DNA of 64,000 nt, taken from NCBI GenBank assembly GCA_902489665.1, contig CABUAT010000004.1, positions 28,344-92,343 of the forward strand, written 5' to 3'. Positions within the stretch are counted from its first letter, which is position 1; every line of letters begins with the position of its first letter. Shown here piece after piece: positions 52,773 through 62,279 of the stretch. Made by a program: the position numbers and the translations under genes. The notes beneath the pieces were generated by a model that worked only from the letters and a program-made list of their open reading frames with translations, ran no database searches and was not told where the DNA came from. Source of the DNA: an uncultured Collinsella sp. GTDB lineage: Bacteria; Actinomycetota; Coriobacteriia; Coriobacteriales; Coriobacteriaceae.

Positions 52773-55259
52773 ATGAGTATCAAACGTTTGGCACTTTGCC
52801 GCAGCCAGGGCCGTCTGTTTGTGCTGCTTCGTTTTGCCGGTCAGGATGTCGCCGCGCTTATTGAGCGGGAGGGTTCTCAAGCGTTTGTCCATGCGACGAC
52901 GAGCGGTTCTCGTGTGCCGTCGCTGGTGCTCCCGGTCGATCATGGCCGTGTGCTGGCGCTTTGCCCTTCCGTTTCCGGTTACGAGCGCGAGCTCGCCGTC
53001 TTGGTGCTTCCGTTTTTGGATGGCTCGTCGATGGATGTCGTTTTTGCATCCGGTGGTCAAAGGTTGGGCTCTATTCGCCTCGATAGCCGCGTGGCCAAGC
53101 TGGAATCCAAGATTAACTACAAAGCAAAGCCTGCGCTGTGCGCGCTTATCCGCGATGCGCAGCGTGGCGAATGCTGCGGTCGCTACGAGATCGATGCCAT
53201 TCGCTATTTGCCGGCAGACTCCGGCGCGGTGTGGCGCTATGAGGTTACCTGGGCGGGAGACCCCCAGTGCGCACCCGAGTTCCAGATCTCCGATACGCAT
53301 ATGAATGCCATCGATGTCACCGTGCATGTGTTTGAGTCGCAGGTCGATGTGCCGCAGCAGGACGGATGCCGCGTCAATAAAACGTTTCTGAGCGTTGAGA
53401 TGCCTCAGGATATACGAGATTTTGTCGCGATTGTGAGCGATCCCACAGAGCAGATCCAGAGCGGGTTTTGCGCCATGGATGGTCGCCTGTACAACGGCAT
53501 GGTCGACGACAGCTGGAACCGTATGAAGGACGCGCGTGCAGACGACGCAGCTTATCGACGTTGGTTTGAGCAGCATCGCGCAAAGCCGGGCGATTTGGCG
53601 TGCCAGCGTGTCGCTTCGGCGGCCTTTGCCTATAGGCCGCTCGTGAGCATTGTGGTGCCGTGCTACAAGACCGATCGAGTCTACCTGCGCGAGCTGCTGG
53701 ACTCGGTGCTAGCCCAGAGCTATGACAACTGGGAATTGCTCCTTATGGATGCCTCACCTGAATGGGATGCGGTTGCCGACCTTGCGGCAGGCGCCCACGA
53801 CGAGCGCGTTCGTCGCTTTGGGCTGCCCGGCAACGGCGGCATTGTGGTCAACACCAACGCGGGTATTGAGCAAGCGATGGGCGACTACATCGCGTTCTTG
53901 GACCACGATGACATTCTGGAGCCGGACGCGTTGTTCCACTATGTTGCCGCGCTGAACAATGCTGCCGAGGGCGAGCGTCCCCAGGTCCTGTTCTGCGACG
54001 AGGACATGTTTCAGAAAACGGGGGAGTGGGGCCAGCCGGTCTTTAAGACCAAGCTCAATGTAGACTTGCTCTATAGCCATAACTGCGTGACGCATTTCCT
54101 GATGGTGGAGAAGGCGCTTATCGATCGTATCGGCACGTCCCCAGAAGACGTTGCGGGTGCCCAGGACTACGACCTGACGCTCCGCTGCCTTGCGGCGGGC
54201 GCGCGGTTTGAACATGTTGCGCACGTGCTGTATCACTGGCGCGTTCATCCGGGGTCGACCGCCGATGGCTCTGCCGATAGCAAGCCGTATGCTATTGAAG
54301 CCGGTCGTCTTGCGCTGCAGCGCCACTTTAACGCGCTGGGCATTTGCGGAACGGTCGAGGAGACCGAGACGCCGTTTGTCTACCGCATGCGCTTTGCGCT
54401 GCCGGAGCCTGCGCCGCTGGTGAGCATTGTGATTCCCACCAAGGATCACATTGAGACGCTTGACGCCTGTGTGATGTCGATCGCCCAGAAGGCCACGTAT
54501 ACCAACTACGAGATCGTCTTGGTGGAGAACAACAGCGAAGCCCCGGAGACGTTTGCGTATTACGAAACCCTGTCAGAGCGCGTGGCTGCAGCATCCGAAG
54601 GCAAGGGCATCGCGCGCGTTGCGTACTGGCCGGGTGAGTTCAATTACTCCCAGATCATTAACTTTGGCGTGGAGCATGCCAAGGGTGATTACCTTCTGTT
54701 GCTGAACAATGATACCGAGGTCATAAGCCCCGACTTTATCGAAGAGATGATGGGCTATCTGCAGCGTCCCGATGCGGGCGTGGTGGGCGCCAAACTCTAC
54801 TTTGCCGACCATCTGGTGCAACACGCTGGCATATTGGTTGGTGTGCGTGGCGCACTTGCCCATGCCAACCAGGATTTCTCGGCAAAGCGCGAGGGCTATC
54901 TTGCCCGCGCCGTACGTCCGGGTAACTTTAGCGCCGTAACAGGTGCCTGTCAGATGGTGCGACGCGACGTATTTGAGCAGGTCGGCGGCTACAACGAGGA
55001 ATTTGCCGTCGGTTTTAACGACGCTGACTTTTGCCTGCGCGTGCGGGAAGCTGGCTACCGCACCATCTTTACGCCCTATGCCGAGCTGTACCACTACGAG
55101 TTCACCTCGCGCGGCAGGGAAGAGGCCAACGAGGAGAAGCTGCGCCGTTGGAAGCGCGAACAGGCACTGTTCACGCAGCGCTGGCCGGAGTTTTTCTTGA
55201 CGGGTGATCCATGGTTGGGGCCTAACTTGTCTTCCGAGAGTGAGTACTTCTCGCTTTAG
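52773..55259 (+). CDS. Two-domain GT2 glycosyltransferase
   Basis: An 828-residue protein. The N-terminal about 270 residues are of unknown fold. The first GT2 domain begins LVSIVVPCYKTDRVYLRELL (about residue 290) with metal motif FLDHDDIL. The second begins LVSIVIPTKDHIETLDACV (about 550) with LLNNDTEV and the C-terminal acceptor-type GFNDADFCLRVREAGY. Double-domain enzymes of this kind often build repeating units. Its start directly follows the previous stop, so it ends the five-gene operon. Confidence 0.9.
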   Translation: MSIKRLALCRSQGRLFVLLRFAGQDVAALIEREGSQAFVHATTSGSRVPSLVLPVDHGRVLALCPSVSGYERELAVLVLPFLDGSSMDVVFASGGQRLGSIRLDSRVAKLESKINYKAKPALCALIRDAQRGECCGRYEIDAIRYLPADSGAVWRYEVTWAGDPQCAPEFQISDTHMNAIDVTVHVFESQVDVPQQDGCRVNKTFLSVEMPQDIRDFVAIVSDPTEQIQSGFCAMDGRLYNGMVDDSWNRMKDARADDAAYRRWFEQHRAKPGDLACQRVASAAFAYRPLVSIVVPCYKTDRVYLRELLDSVLAQSYDNWELLLMDASPEWDAVADLAAGAHDERVRRFGLPGNGGIVVNTNAGIEQAMGDYIAFLDHDDILEPDALFHYVAALNNAAEGERPQVLFCDEDMFQKTGEWGQPVFKTKLNVDLLYSHNCVTHFLMVEKALIDRIGTSPEDVAGAQDYDLTLRCLAAGARFEHVAHVLYHWRVHPGSTADGSADSKPYAIEAGRLALQRHFNALGICGTVEETETPFVYRMRFALPEPAPLVSIVIPTKDHIETLDACVMSIAQKATYTNYEIVLVENNSEAPETFAYYETLSERVAAASEGKGIARVAYWPGEFNYSQIINFGVEHAKGDYLLLLNNDTEVISPDFIEEMMGYLQRPDAGVVGAKLYFADHLVQHAGILVGVRGALAHANQDFSAKREGYLARAVRPGNFSAVTGACQMVRRDVFEQVGGYNEEFAVGFNDADFCLRVREAGYRTIFTPYAELYHYEFTSRGREEANEEKLRRWKREQALFTQRWPEFFLTGDPWLGPNLSSESEYFSL

Positions 55260-55469
55260 ACAATGGTTGTTAGAAGGCCCTCAGCTTGACTTCGCCATGA
55301 GTTGGGAAGAAGGCAGCGTTTAGGCTATTTGTTAGTTTACATTACGATAGCTCGATACTTCTACGATAAGTTTGTACAGGCTTATACAACTCGATATAAT
55401 CCGATATAGTTGCGACAAACTAATAAAGCTAAGATTGACCGATAATCGATTTCCTTGAGAGGCAAACAA
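55260..55469. other. AT-rich intergenic region at island boundary
   Basis: Clearly lower GC than the operon before it; contains repeated CGATA/TCGATA-type words (for example around 55350-55402). No gene is supported. Confidence 0.5.
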
Positions 55470-56573
55470 GTGAGCGCCACAATATTCCATAACCCGTTTC
55501 GTCCCACTGCCGGCGCTGAGCCTCCGCGCATAATTGGTCGTGATGATATTGCCCTTGAGTTTACCGAGAGTTTGAATTCGGGAATTGGTGCACCTGCGAG
55601 GCTCATGCGCGTTGCCGGGCCAAGGGGTTCCGGAAAAACTGTTTTGCTCTGTGATCTTAGAGATCGTGCACGAGAGCTTGGCTGGAAGACGGCTATTGTT
55701 TCTGCTGGTCCCAACCTATTGCTGGACCTGAAGGATCAGATTGCAGAATCCTCCCTTGCGACCAATGCTTCAGTCGGCGTAAATGCCGGCTTTGTTTCCG
55801 CTAAATTCGACGTTGTGCCAAAAGAGTCGAGTCTTAGAAAGTTGCTTGGCTCGGCCGCAAAGTCTTCCAAGGGCCTGTTTATTGCAATAGATGAGGTGCA
55901 GGATGCCCCGATTGACGATATGCGCGCTATTGCTTCTGCTGTGCAGCTTCTAATAGGGGAGAAAGTCGATATTGCTCTCGCATTTGCCGGATTGCCCGCT
56001 GGTGTTATGGATCTTATTAACGGCAAGGCACTTACATTCTTGCGTCGTGCCCTCCCCGAAGATCTGGCGCCTATCAACCAGGTGGAGGTAGCGCTCTCTA
56101 TGGGCGATAGCTTTATAGCGACTGGTTTGACCATAGAGGACGATCTGCTGTCGAGAGCCGCTAAGGCCACGAAGGGCTATGCCTATTTGGTGCAACTGGT
56201 CGGTTACTCCATTTGGCAGCGCGCCAACTTGCATCGTGTCAAAAGTGCCAACGTGAGCGAGCGCGATGTTATCGAAGGCATTGCGCTGGCAGAGGCTCGT
56301 TTTCACGATGTTGTTCACGAGCCCGCGATTTCTGGACTTGGACTCAACGATATCAAATATCTTTTGGCCATGTGCGAGGATAAGCAGCAGTCCAAATCAT
56401 CTGAGATTGCTAAACGTATGGGTAAAAAGACCAATGAGGTCAGCTCTATTAGGGCTAAGCTGCTACAAAGAGAGGTTATTCAGGCTCCACAGAGGGGCTA
56501 CGTGCAGTTTGCCGTGCCGGACCTAGATATCTATCTGCGAGAGAATGCCGCGGAGATTCTCGAGCGGTTCTAA
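55470..56573 (+). CDS. AAA ATPase with C-terminal winged helix
   Basis: A 367-residue stand-alone ATPase. Walker A is GPRGSGKT (Lys56) and Walker B is LFIAIDEVQ. The C-terminal 80 residues look like a winged helix (SSEIAKRMGKKTNEVSSIRAKLLQREVI). GTG at 55470 follows GAGAGG. It resembles Orc1/Cdc6-like or STAND-like ATPases found beside mobile regions; the function is unknown. It lies directly upstream of a protease gene on the same strand. Confidence 0.75.
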   Translation: MSATIFHNPFRPTAGAEPPRIIGRDDIALEFTESLNSGIGAPARLMRVAGPRGSGKTVLLCDLRDRARELGWKTAIVSAGPNLLLDLKDQIAESSLATNASVGVNAGFVSAKFDVVPKESSLRKLLGSAAKSSKGLFIAIDEVQDAPIDDMRAIASAVQLLIGEKVDIALAFAGLPAGVMDLINGKALTFLRRALPEDLAPINQVEVALSMGDSFIATGLTIEDDLLSRAAKATKGYAYLVQLVGYSIWQRANLHRVKSANVSERDVIEGIALAEARFHDVVHEPAISGLGLNDIKYLLAMCEDKQQSKSSEIAKRMGKKTNEVSSIRAKLLQREVIQAPQRGYVQFAVPDLDIYLRENAAEILERF

Positions 56574-56728
56574 ATCAAGGCATGAATAGCCGCCGGTTAA
56601 CTGCCTTTTTCGACTTGGCTCGCGTCCCCCCCCCGCGAGGACGTGCCCAAAGCGGCAATACTGATTGATTACGGAAGGGCATCTCAGGGTGCAATCGATA
56701 TACTATTTGTCCAAAAGAAAGGAAACCC

Positions 56729-57547
56729 ATGCAGCTATCTGAGCAGCTTCTGCACACGACGATTCGCATCGAAGCTTCGTTGGCCTCGGGAGGTTGCTCA
56801 GTTGGAACGGGTTTCTTTTTCAAGTTCTGCGACGACGGAAAGACCTATGTGCCGGCAATCGTGACCAACAGGCACGTGGTCGAGGGCGCGTACGAGTATC
56901 GCGTCATCTTTTCGAGATCTGACGAGAACGGAAACCTGCTCAATATAAACGAGCAACTTACCATGCGGGGCTCCGAGAGCGACTGGATCGCACACCCTGA
57001 CGAAAGTGTTGACCTGTGCGTCTTACCCATCGGTCCCGCACTGAATGGTTTTATCCGGGCGGGGAAGCATCTGCTTACCATACCGCTCAGCTTGGAGCTT
57101 CTGCCGACGGATAAGCAGATTCAAGACATGGGCTGTATGGACGAGGTGACCATGGTCGGATACCCCAACGGCATTTGGGATGAGGCCAACAACCTGCCGA
57201 TCGTCCGTCGGGGTATCACGGCGACGCCCTATAGGTACGACTATCAGGGGCAGAAAGAGTTCCTGGTTGACATGGCGTGCTACCCGGGATCGAGCGGTTC
57301 CCCGGTCTTTCTCTACAACGAGGGTACTTATTTGGAGAACGATGCTGTGGTCATGGGCAAGAGGCTCTATCTACTTGGCATCCTTCGGGCTGTGCCCATC
57401 AGAACTCTTCTCGGAGACATCACCGTATCCACGATTGCCCACGTGAGCGTTCAGGACATGTTGAATCTCGGCATCGTCATCAAATCCGAGCGTCTGAGGG
57501 ACTTCGATCCCATCGTGAGGGAACGCTTGAGCGTTTCTGGAAATTAG
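56729..57547 (+). CDS. Trypsin-like serine protease
   Basis: A 272-residue cytoplasmic trypsin-fold protein without signal peptide. The triad is visible as H49 in TNRHVVEG, D95 in SVDLCVLP and S189 in YPGSSGSPVF. Such intracellular trypsin-like domains occur in bacterial defence loci. The start follows AAGAAAGGA. The gene ends where the IS256 fragment begins. Confidence 0.83.
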   Translation: MQLSEQLLHTTIRIEASLASGGCSVGTGFFFKFCDDGKTYVPAIVTNRHVVEGAYEYRVIFSRSDENGNLLNINEQLTMRGSESDWIAHPDESVDLCVLPIGPALNGFIRAGKHLLTIPLSLELLPTDKQIQDMGCMDEVTMVGYPNGIWDEANNLPIVRRGITATPYRYDYQGQKEFLVDMACYPGSSGSPVFLYNEGTYLENDAVVMGKRLYLLGILRAVPIRTLLGDITVSTIAHVSVQDMLNLGIVIKSERLRDFDPIVRERLSVSGN

Positions 57548-57569
57548 TATTTATTTGGCTCGCCCGCTC

Positions 57570-57726
57570 TGATGCCGCCCCCGCACAGCTGGTCGGCCTC
57601 GGCGTCCATCACCGCGTTCACGACCTGCTCGGCGAGGCGCCTGAGCAGCTCCTGCATGTCGATGGCGCCGTCGTCGAAACGGGGCATGGCGAGCATGTCC
57701 GGCGTCGGGTCTGATAAGATTTCCAT
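57570..57726 (-). pseudogene. IS256-family transposase, N-terminal fragment
   Basis: Only about the first 50 residues remain (MEILSDPTPDMLAMPRFDDG... ELLRRLAEQVVNAVMDAEADQLCGG), matching the start of mutator-type transposases. The frame then runs into unrelated sequence next to the protease stop codon. Confidence 0.8.
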
Positions 57727-57797
57727 AGCGGTCCTCGTCCTTTCCTAGAACCTGTTGTTGTGGTGATTTCAGATTCTAGGACGAGGGCCGCTCTTCG
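57726..57797. repeat. Inverted repeat at IS256/pglX junction
   Basis: GCGGTCCTCGTCCT and the later AGGACGAGGGCCGC face each other across about 44 bases. It probably derives from the IS terminal repeat and its insertion site. Confidence 0.5.
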
Positions 57798-58348
57798 TTA
57801 AGCGGCCGCTGGGGCGTCACCCTTACACCAACATTTTCGACGCGATCGGCCGCTTCGTGGACTTCGTGCGCGACGTGTGTGCTGAGGATGCTCTGGAAGA
57901 GAATCTCCGTTTTGTGTCTGATGCCCTGGACGGTAAGTGCACGCCGCGTGAGATTATTCGCAACTACTTCCTCAAAGATTTCTACAAGGATCACTGCTCA
58001 ACCTACCAGAAGCGCCCCATCTACTGGATGCTTGATTTCGGTAAGAAAAACGGCTTCAAGTGCCTTATTTACATGCATCGCTACCAGCCAGACCTGCTGG
58101 TCCGCGTACGCACTAATTATGTCCATGAACAGCAAGAACGGTACCGCACGCAGCTCGCTCACCTAGAGGAAGCCGTGGCACAAGTTGATATCTCGCAACG
58201 CGTAAAGTTGAACAAGCAGATCAAGAAGCTCAACGATCAGCTCGCTGAGACTATAACCTTTGGGGAGAAGATTCACCATTTAGCAGAACAAATGATTGCG
58301 ATCGGACTGAGGGATAAGCGTGATCGATTTCGGCATCTTTACCATTGA
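57785..58348 (+). pseudogene. pglX: BREX methyltransferase PglX, C-terminal fragment
   Basis: About 188 residues in one open frame match the C terminus of the BREX adenine methyltransferase PglX: IFDAIGRFVDFVRDVC, FYKDHCSTYQKRPIYWMLDF and KNGFKCLIYMHRYQPD, followed by a coiled-coil region. The methyltransferase and upstream BREX genes are absent; the IS256 fragment sits at the break. Confidence 0.82.
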
Positions 58349-58994
58349 CGGGGTGAAGAGGTTCTTGTTCGACGCCCTGCGCATCGATGGGTGCGATTTC
58401 GGAGATATGCAGCTGCGTTTTCGCAGCGACGAGGTTGGGACGTACGCCGATGTCCGGGAGAGGCTGGGGGAGTCCCTCGCCCCCGACGACCTGCTGCTGC
58501 ACCTCAGGCACGTCACGGCCAACACGGATGGCTGCGCGTCCATTCGCGAGAGCGGGATTCTCGGAATCGGGGACGTGCTCTCGCGTCCTAGTGCGCTTAC
58601 GCGTCTTTTCGAGGGCTGCGGGGTTCATTTCGACAAGGCGAGCCGAACCGTGTCTGTCGACGGGAGAAGGCTCAGCCTGGACCTGGTCGATGATGCCTTC
58701 CTCGGACGGGAGTCCTCGGAGCCGATAGATGGACTTCTGTACATTCTGGCGGAAGACTCCCTCGTGAACTCCTTCATCCACAAGTCGTGCATCCGGGAGT
58801 ACTCCACGCTTTCGCGGTATCCCGAGGCCATATGGGCTCTGGAAGAGGTCGTCGGGCATGGGAACGAGGCGGTTTGGAGATGGAAGGACGCCGCGCGCCC
58901 ATATGTTGTCGAGTTCACCGCGACTTTGAAGGAGCTCGATCTGTGTCGACTCCAGCCGGACGATGGGATGGGTTTTTGCAGGGCGGCGGTTTGA
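58320..58994 (+). CDS. Hypothetical protein, possibly ART-fold, C-terminally frameshifted
   Basis: A 224-residue frame overlapping the pglX fragment by 29 bases; GTG start after GAGGGATAAGC. The stretch LLLHLRHVTANTDGCASIRESGILGIGDVL recalls the H-x-T and I-x3-G pattern of ADP-ribosyltransferase-fold toxins; this is a weak resemblance. Reading past the TTTTT at 58972-58976 in another frame continues a plausible protein, so the real gene may extend to 59272. Confidence 0.55.
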   Translation: MIDFGIFTIDGVKRFLFDALRIDGCDFGDMQLRFRSDEVGTYADVRERLGESLAPDDLLLHLRHVTANTDGCASIRESGILGIGDVLSRPSALTRLFEGCGVHFDKASRTVSVDGRRLSLDLVDDAFLGRESSEPIDGLLYILAEDSLVNSFIHKSCIREYSTLSRYPEAIWALEEVVGHGNEAVWRWKDAARPYVVEFTATLKELDLCRLQPDDGMGFCRAAV

Positions 58995-59272
58995 AGGAGT
59001 CCGTATTCAATAATCTGGTTTACCAGGCGCTCGGGGTCTGCGTGCGGGGTGCCCGCGAGGTTATCGCCTCCCTGCCTGCTGGCGGCGGGGTGCCCCGTCG
59101 TCGATCGTTCGGATAACCCCTCTGGATGAGTTCTGCGGCGACCCCGAAGCTGGCTTGGATTCCATGTGCGATAGGGAGGGGCGTTGTCGGATTTGCGACG
59201 AAGACGCTGTGGAGTCCCTGTCGGCGTTCCTTATCGCTAATGGGTATCTAGGGGAGGGCTTCTCGGGATAAA
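58991..59272 (+). pseudogene. Frameshifted continuation of the preceding gene
   Basis: One frame gives LKESVFNNLVYQALGVCVRG up to about 59090, and another gives ITPLDEFCGDPEAGLDSMCD and so on to the stop at 59272. Both have coding-like composition, suggesting one broken gene. Confidence 0.5.
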
Positions 59273-59494
59273 ACGGGTTTCGCTTGGTCTTATGCGTAGG
59301 ATGACCAGTTTCGTGTTGTCCCAGCAGGGAATCGCCCGACGGATCAGATTGCGGAAACATGGGGTTCCGATGCATGGGGTAGGCGAGGGGTCGTCGCCCT
59401 GATGTGCGAATGAGCTTCACCCTGCTGTCGCATTCTGTCCGTATGGATAATGGCCGGCTTAAGGTGCCGGCCTCCTACCGGAGGAGGTTGCGAC
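59273..59494. other. Short gene-free stretch in the island
   Basis: No coding or repeat signal was recognised except a short dyad GGCCGG/CCGGCC-like run near 59451-59472 ahead of the next start. Confidence 0.4.
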
Positions 59495-59845
59495 GTGCGC
59501 GCGATGATCGAGATTGAGTGGATGGACGGGCTTGTGACGAAGGTGCCGGAGTTCGCTCTGGGCGACGTATTCGGTGAAAGCGTTCAGGTAGAGCTCGATT
59601 TCAAGTTCGACGACGTGTCGGAGGGCCTCTGGGTCGAGGTGCGCCATCATAAACCGGACGAGGGCTCGGATGGCGACCCGCGCGAAAGGGCCTGTACGCT
59701 GCATGCGGACTGTCACTACGGTTTGGTCGACGCGGTCGACCTCGACCGTATCTTCTGCGTTCTCTTTGAGGGGCAGCCGAGGATCTGCCGCATCGCGGGG
59801 GAGCTCGTGAACCTCTCAAGGGCCTGTGCTATGGCTCAAGGTTGA
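59495..59845 (+). CDS. Small acidic hypothetical protein
   Basis: A 116-residue frame with GTG at 59495 after GGAGGAGG. It has an acidic first half (MIEIEWMDGLVTKVPEFALGD) and no recognised domain. Good codon composition and a strong binding site support it. Confidence 0.6.
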   Translation: MRAMIEIEWMDGLVTKVPEFALGDVFGESVQVELDFKFDDVSEGLWVEVRHHKPDEGSDGDPRERACTLHADCHYGLVDAVDLDRIFCVLFEGQPRICRIAGELVNLSRACAMAQG

Positions 59846-59991
59846 CGCGCTACTGAACGTTGTCGGTGCGCAGCCTCGCGTGGCGCTCGTAGGGGAAGTC
59901 CAGGTAGGTCAGCGCGTCGGCCTCTGCCTCCTGTTACCGTTCATGGGAAATCGGTCAATTGGGAGCGCGGTGGAAATCCTGGACCGTGTTC

Positions 59992-60240
59992 CTACGCTAC
60001 AAGACCTAGGCTTCTTCGGTACTGCATCGGGCTCATATAGCCCAGGTCGCTCTTGCAGCGCTTGTCGCGATACCAGACCAGATAGGCGTACAGCATCTTC
60101 ATGAATTCCCCCATGCCAACATCGTCCCAGCCCCTTCCGTAGAAGAGCTCCACCTTCAGCCTGCCGAAGCCCTCCGTCCTTGAATTGTCGGGTGAGCACC
60201 CCTTTCTCGACATCGAGCGCGCGAGGTCCTGGGCGGCGCA
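59992..60240 (-). pseudogene. IS3-family transposase OrfB, C-terminal fragment
   Basis: About 80 residues match the end of IS3 OrfB: SMSRKGCSPDNSRTEGF with the last catalytic Glu, GRLKVELFYGRGWDDV, and YRDKRCKSDLGYMSPMQYRR. The N-terminal DDE core is missing. Confidence 0.82.
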
Positions 60241-60299
60241 TAGCCGATCCGGCCCTGCCACCGGTAGTGGCCGCCGCGGTCGCTGGCTTACGCCTTGAG

Positions 60300-60690
60300 G
60301 AAGCGCGCCCGGGACCTCGGCCCCTACGAGGCATCGGCATTGTGCCAGCTTCGATCGGAGGCGGGCTGCTCGAGCCTCATGACCGCATACGACCTCAAAG
60401 AGGACTTCTTCGACATCTACGACGAGCACCCGCTCTCGCGGGAGGATGCCGAGGATGCATTCGATGCGTGGAAGGCATCCATCCCCGATGACAAGGCCTA
60501 CGATCCCTTCCGGGGGCTTGCGAAGGCCGTGGAGAACCACCGCGAGTTCATATTTAACTACCGGGATTGTCCGAGCCGCATCTCGAACGGTTACACGGAA
60601 TGCGCGAACCGCCTCATCAACGAGACTAACATGATGGGGCGTGGCCACTCCTTCGAGACGCTGCGCGCGCGTACGCTCTATCGCAGTTTG
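60300..60690 (+). pseudogene. ISL3-family transposase, C-terminal fragment
   Basis: AYDLKEDFFDIYDEHPL, FIFNYRDCPSRISNGYTECANRL and GRGHSFETLRARTLY match the end of ISL3 transposases. It abuts the IS3 fragment on one side and the IS30 relic on the other. Confidence 0.8.
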
Positions 60691-61735
60691 TCCCGTCACA
60701 GAGGTATGGCCCTACGCCTGTCATCTCGGCTGTCGGAACAGGAGTGGGTGCGGTTACCCCAAGTGTCGCTACGACGCTGCCTATCGCACCCGCCTGTCCG
60801 CGGCCCGTGAAGGGTTATGTCTCACCGCTGACGAGCTCGCCGCCATGGTCGCGATTGCGGTCCCTTTGTTTAGGCGGGGGCAGAGTTACGAGACCATATG
60901 GGCCACACATGCTGACGAGCTTCCTGTGTGCGTGCGCAGTGCCTGCTCCTATCAGGAGAGGGACAGGCGCGCCTTACCTGCTTCTCCCGCGAAAGGACCG
61001 TATGAGGAAGCGTAAGCGCAGGGATGTCGAAGGTGCTGGGCGCGACGGGGTTGACCGCACTGGCCGTACCTACGCCGAATTCGAGGCGCTCTCGCTTGCC
61101 GACAGGTCGCGCGTGGTCCAATGTGACTCCGTTGAGGGCTACGAGCGCAACACCTACGACATCCTGAGCGCACACATCGTGGCCCGGGCGTTCCAAATCT
61201 ATTTGCGCAAGCGTCATGCCAGCTCCGGCAGCCATCGTTGCCTGCCTCGACCATATAGAGAGTCTCATAGGCTCTGTTGCTGCCTTCGAGGCTATCTTCG
61301 GCATCCTGCTAGTCGATTGAGGAGTCGAGTTCGATGATTGGAAGGGCCTGGAGCGCTGGTGTCTCGAAAGCGGAGCTCGGCGCTGCCGCGTGTTCTGCTG
61401 CGACGCGATGAGATCCAACCAGTAGTCGGCATGTGAGCGCAACCACGAGCAGCTCAGGCGCATTCTGCCCAAAAGCCGTAGTGGCGGTGCTCTGAGCCCC
61501 TACGACGTTGTAGTATGCTGCAGCCACGTAAACTCTTGCCCGCTTGCTGGACTCGCTGGCAGGTGTCCATTCGAGCTCCTCGGAGACCTGTTGCTGTGCG
61601 GCATCGGATGATCGCTTCGGGCTGTCCCTCGACAGCGAGCTCGCCGTCTCGCCCGATAAGGGGTCATCCCCGACGGGGTGGTACCAGGCCTACGAGCGGG
61701 GCGAAGGCTCTTGGGCCGCCGAGTGTCAGTGGTAG
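60690..61735 (+). pseudogene. IS30-family transposase relic with several frameshifts
   Basis: Pieces of an IS30 transposase can be followed through three frames: CGYPKCRYDAAYRTRLSAAR and RRGQSYETIWATHADELPVCVR, then RTYAEFEALSLADRSRVVQCD with SVEGYERN, then VACLDHIESL and FEAIFGILLVD followed by a stop, then CCDAMRSNQ, NHEQLRRILPKSRSG and YDVVVCCSHVNSCPLAG. At least two internal stops and several frameshifts make it inactive. Confidence 0.8.
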
Positions 61736-61777
61736 CGTGAAACTGAACACTTGTTCAGTTTCACGCTACCACTGACA
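61724..61777. repeat. Perfect 26-bp inverted repeat with 2-base spacer (abutted IS ends)
   Basis: The arm TGTTCAGTTTCACGCTACCA (first 20 bases; 61752-61777 in full) is exactly complementary to 61724-61749 with only CT between them. It directly follows the IS30 transposase relic. It looks like two terminal inverted repeats joined end to end. Confidence 0.85.
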
Positions 61778-61976
61778 GTTCGCAAGCTTCATTATGAATT
61801 CAGGGTACCTCATCTTGTCGATGCGGGATTGGCGCCCAGAGCCGGGGTCCCGCCAGAGTGCGATACGCCGTGTGCCGAACATGCAGGCGCGACCGTTGAC
61901 GCCTTCTTCTCTTCTGCCGGAATCCACGCAGAAAGCATTCTGTACGACAGGCTATGCCAGGTGTTCTACCAAATGG
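61778..61976. other. Unassigned sequence in the island
   Basis: A frame reading CAEHAGATVDAFFSSAGIHA between 61860 and 61985 has coding-like composition but no start, binding site or recognised family. Confidence 0.35.
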
Positions 61977-62279
61977 TCATTTTATCTTTCTATAATGAGG
62001 CGAGATTCTATCCAAGAATCCGACATGTCGCTCTTCATCGATGCCGAGGACCGTTAAGTCGACTACTCTACCGGTCTCGTTACCTAACTTTTGGGATATC
62101 TGTTCGCATCCGGAGACAAGTTGATCGGAATATTTCGAGTACAGTAGCAGCAAATCAATATCACTGTCTGCACTGAGCTCTGAACCACTCAGCGCAGATC
62201 CGAACAGATAGACGTGATCAAACTGAGAGAACAGTTCTAGGCTGCTGTCGAGAATGTCTATGAGTCTCAAATAGTTCAT
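61977..62279 (-). CDS. Minimal nucleotidyltransferase (MNT-like)
   Basis: A 100-residue nucleotidyltransferase: FGSALSGSELSADSDIDLL with Gly-Ser at 27-28 and Asp40/Asp42, and a third Asp74 in RVVDLTVL. All three metal ligands are present, so it should be active. It overlaps the HNH gene by ATGA, so the two are translationally coupled. Unlike MntA there is no HEPN partner. Confidence 0.85.
   Translation of the reverse strand: MNYLRLIDILDSSLELFSQFDHVYLFGSALSGSELSADSDIDLLLLYSKYSDQLVSGCEQISQKLGNETGRVVDLTVLGIDEERHVGFLDRISPHYRKIK

Noticed and set aside
51345..53576. 743-residue minus-strand frame in the glycosyltransferase cluster
   Set aside because: Runs across three clear GT2 genes on the plus strand; antisense shadow.
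57776..57994. 72-residue minus-strand frame at the pglX fragment
   Set aside because: Antisense of the PglX reading frame, which has recognisable family sequence.
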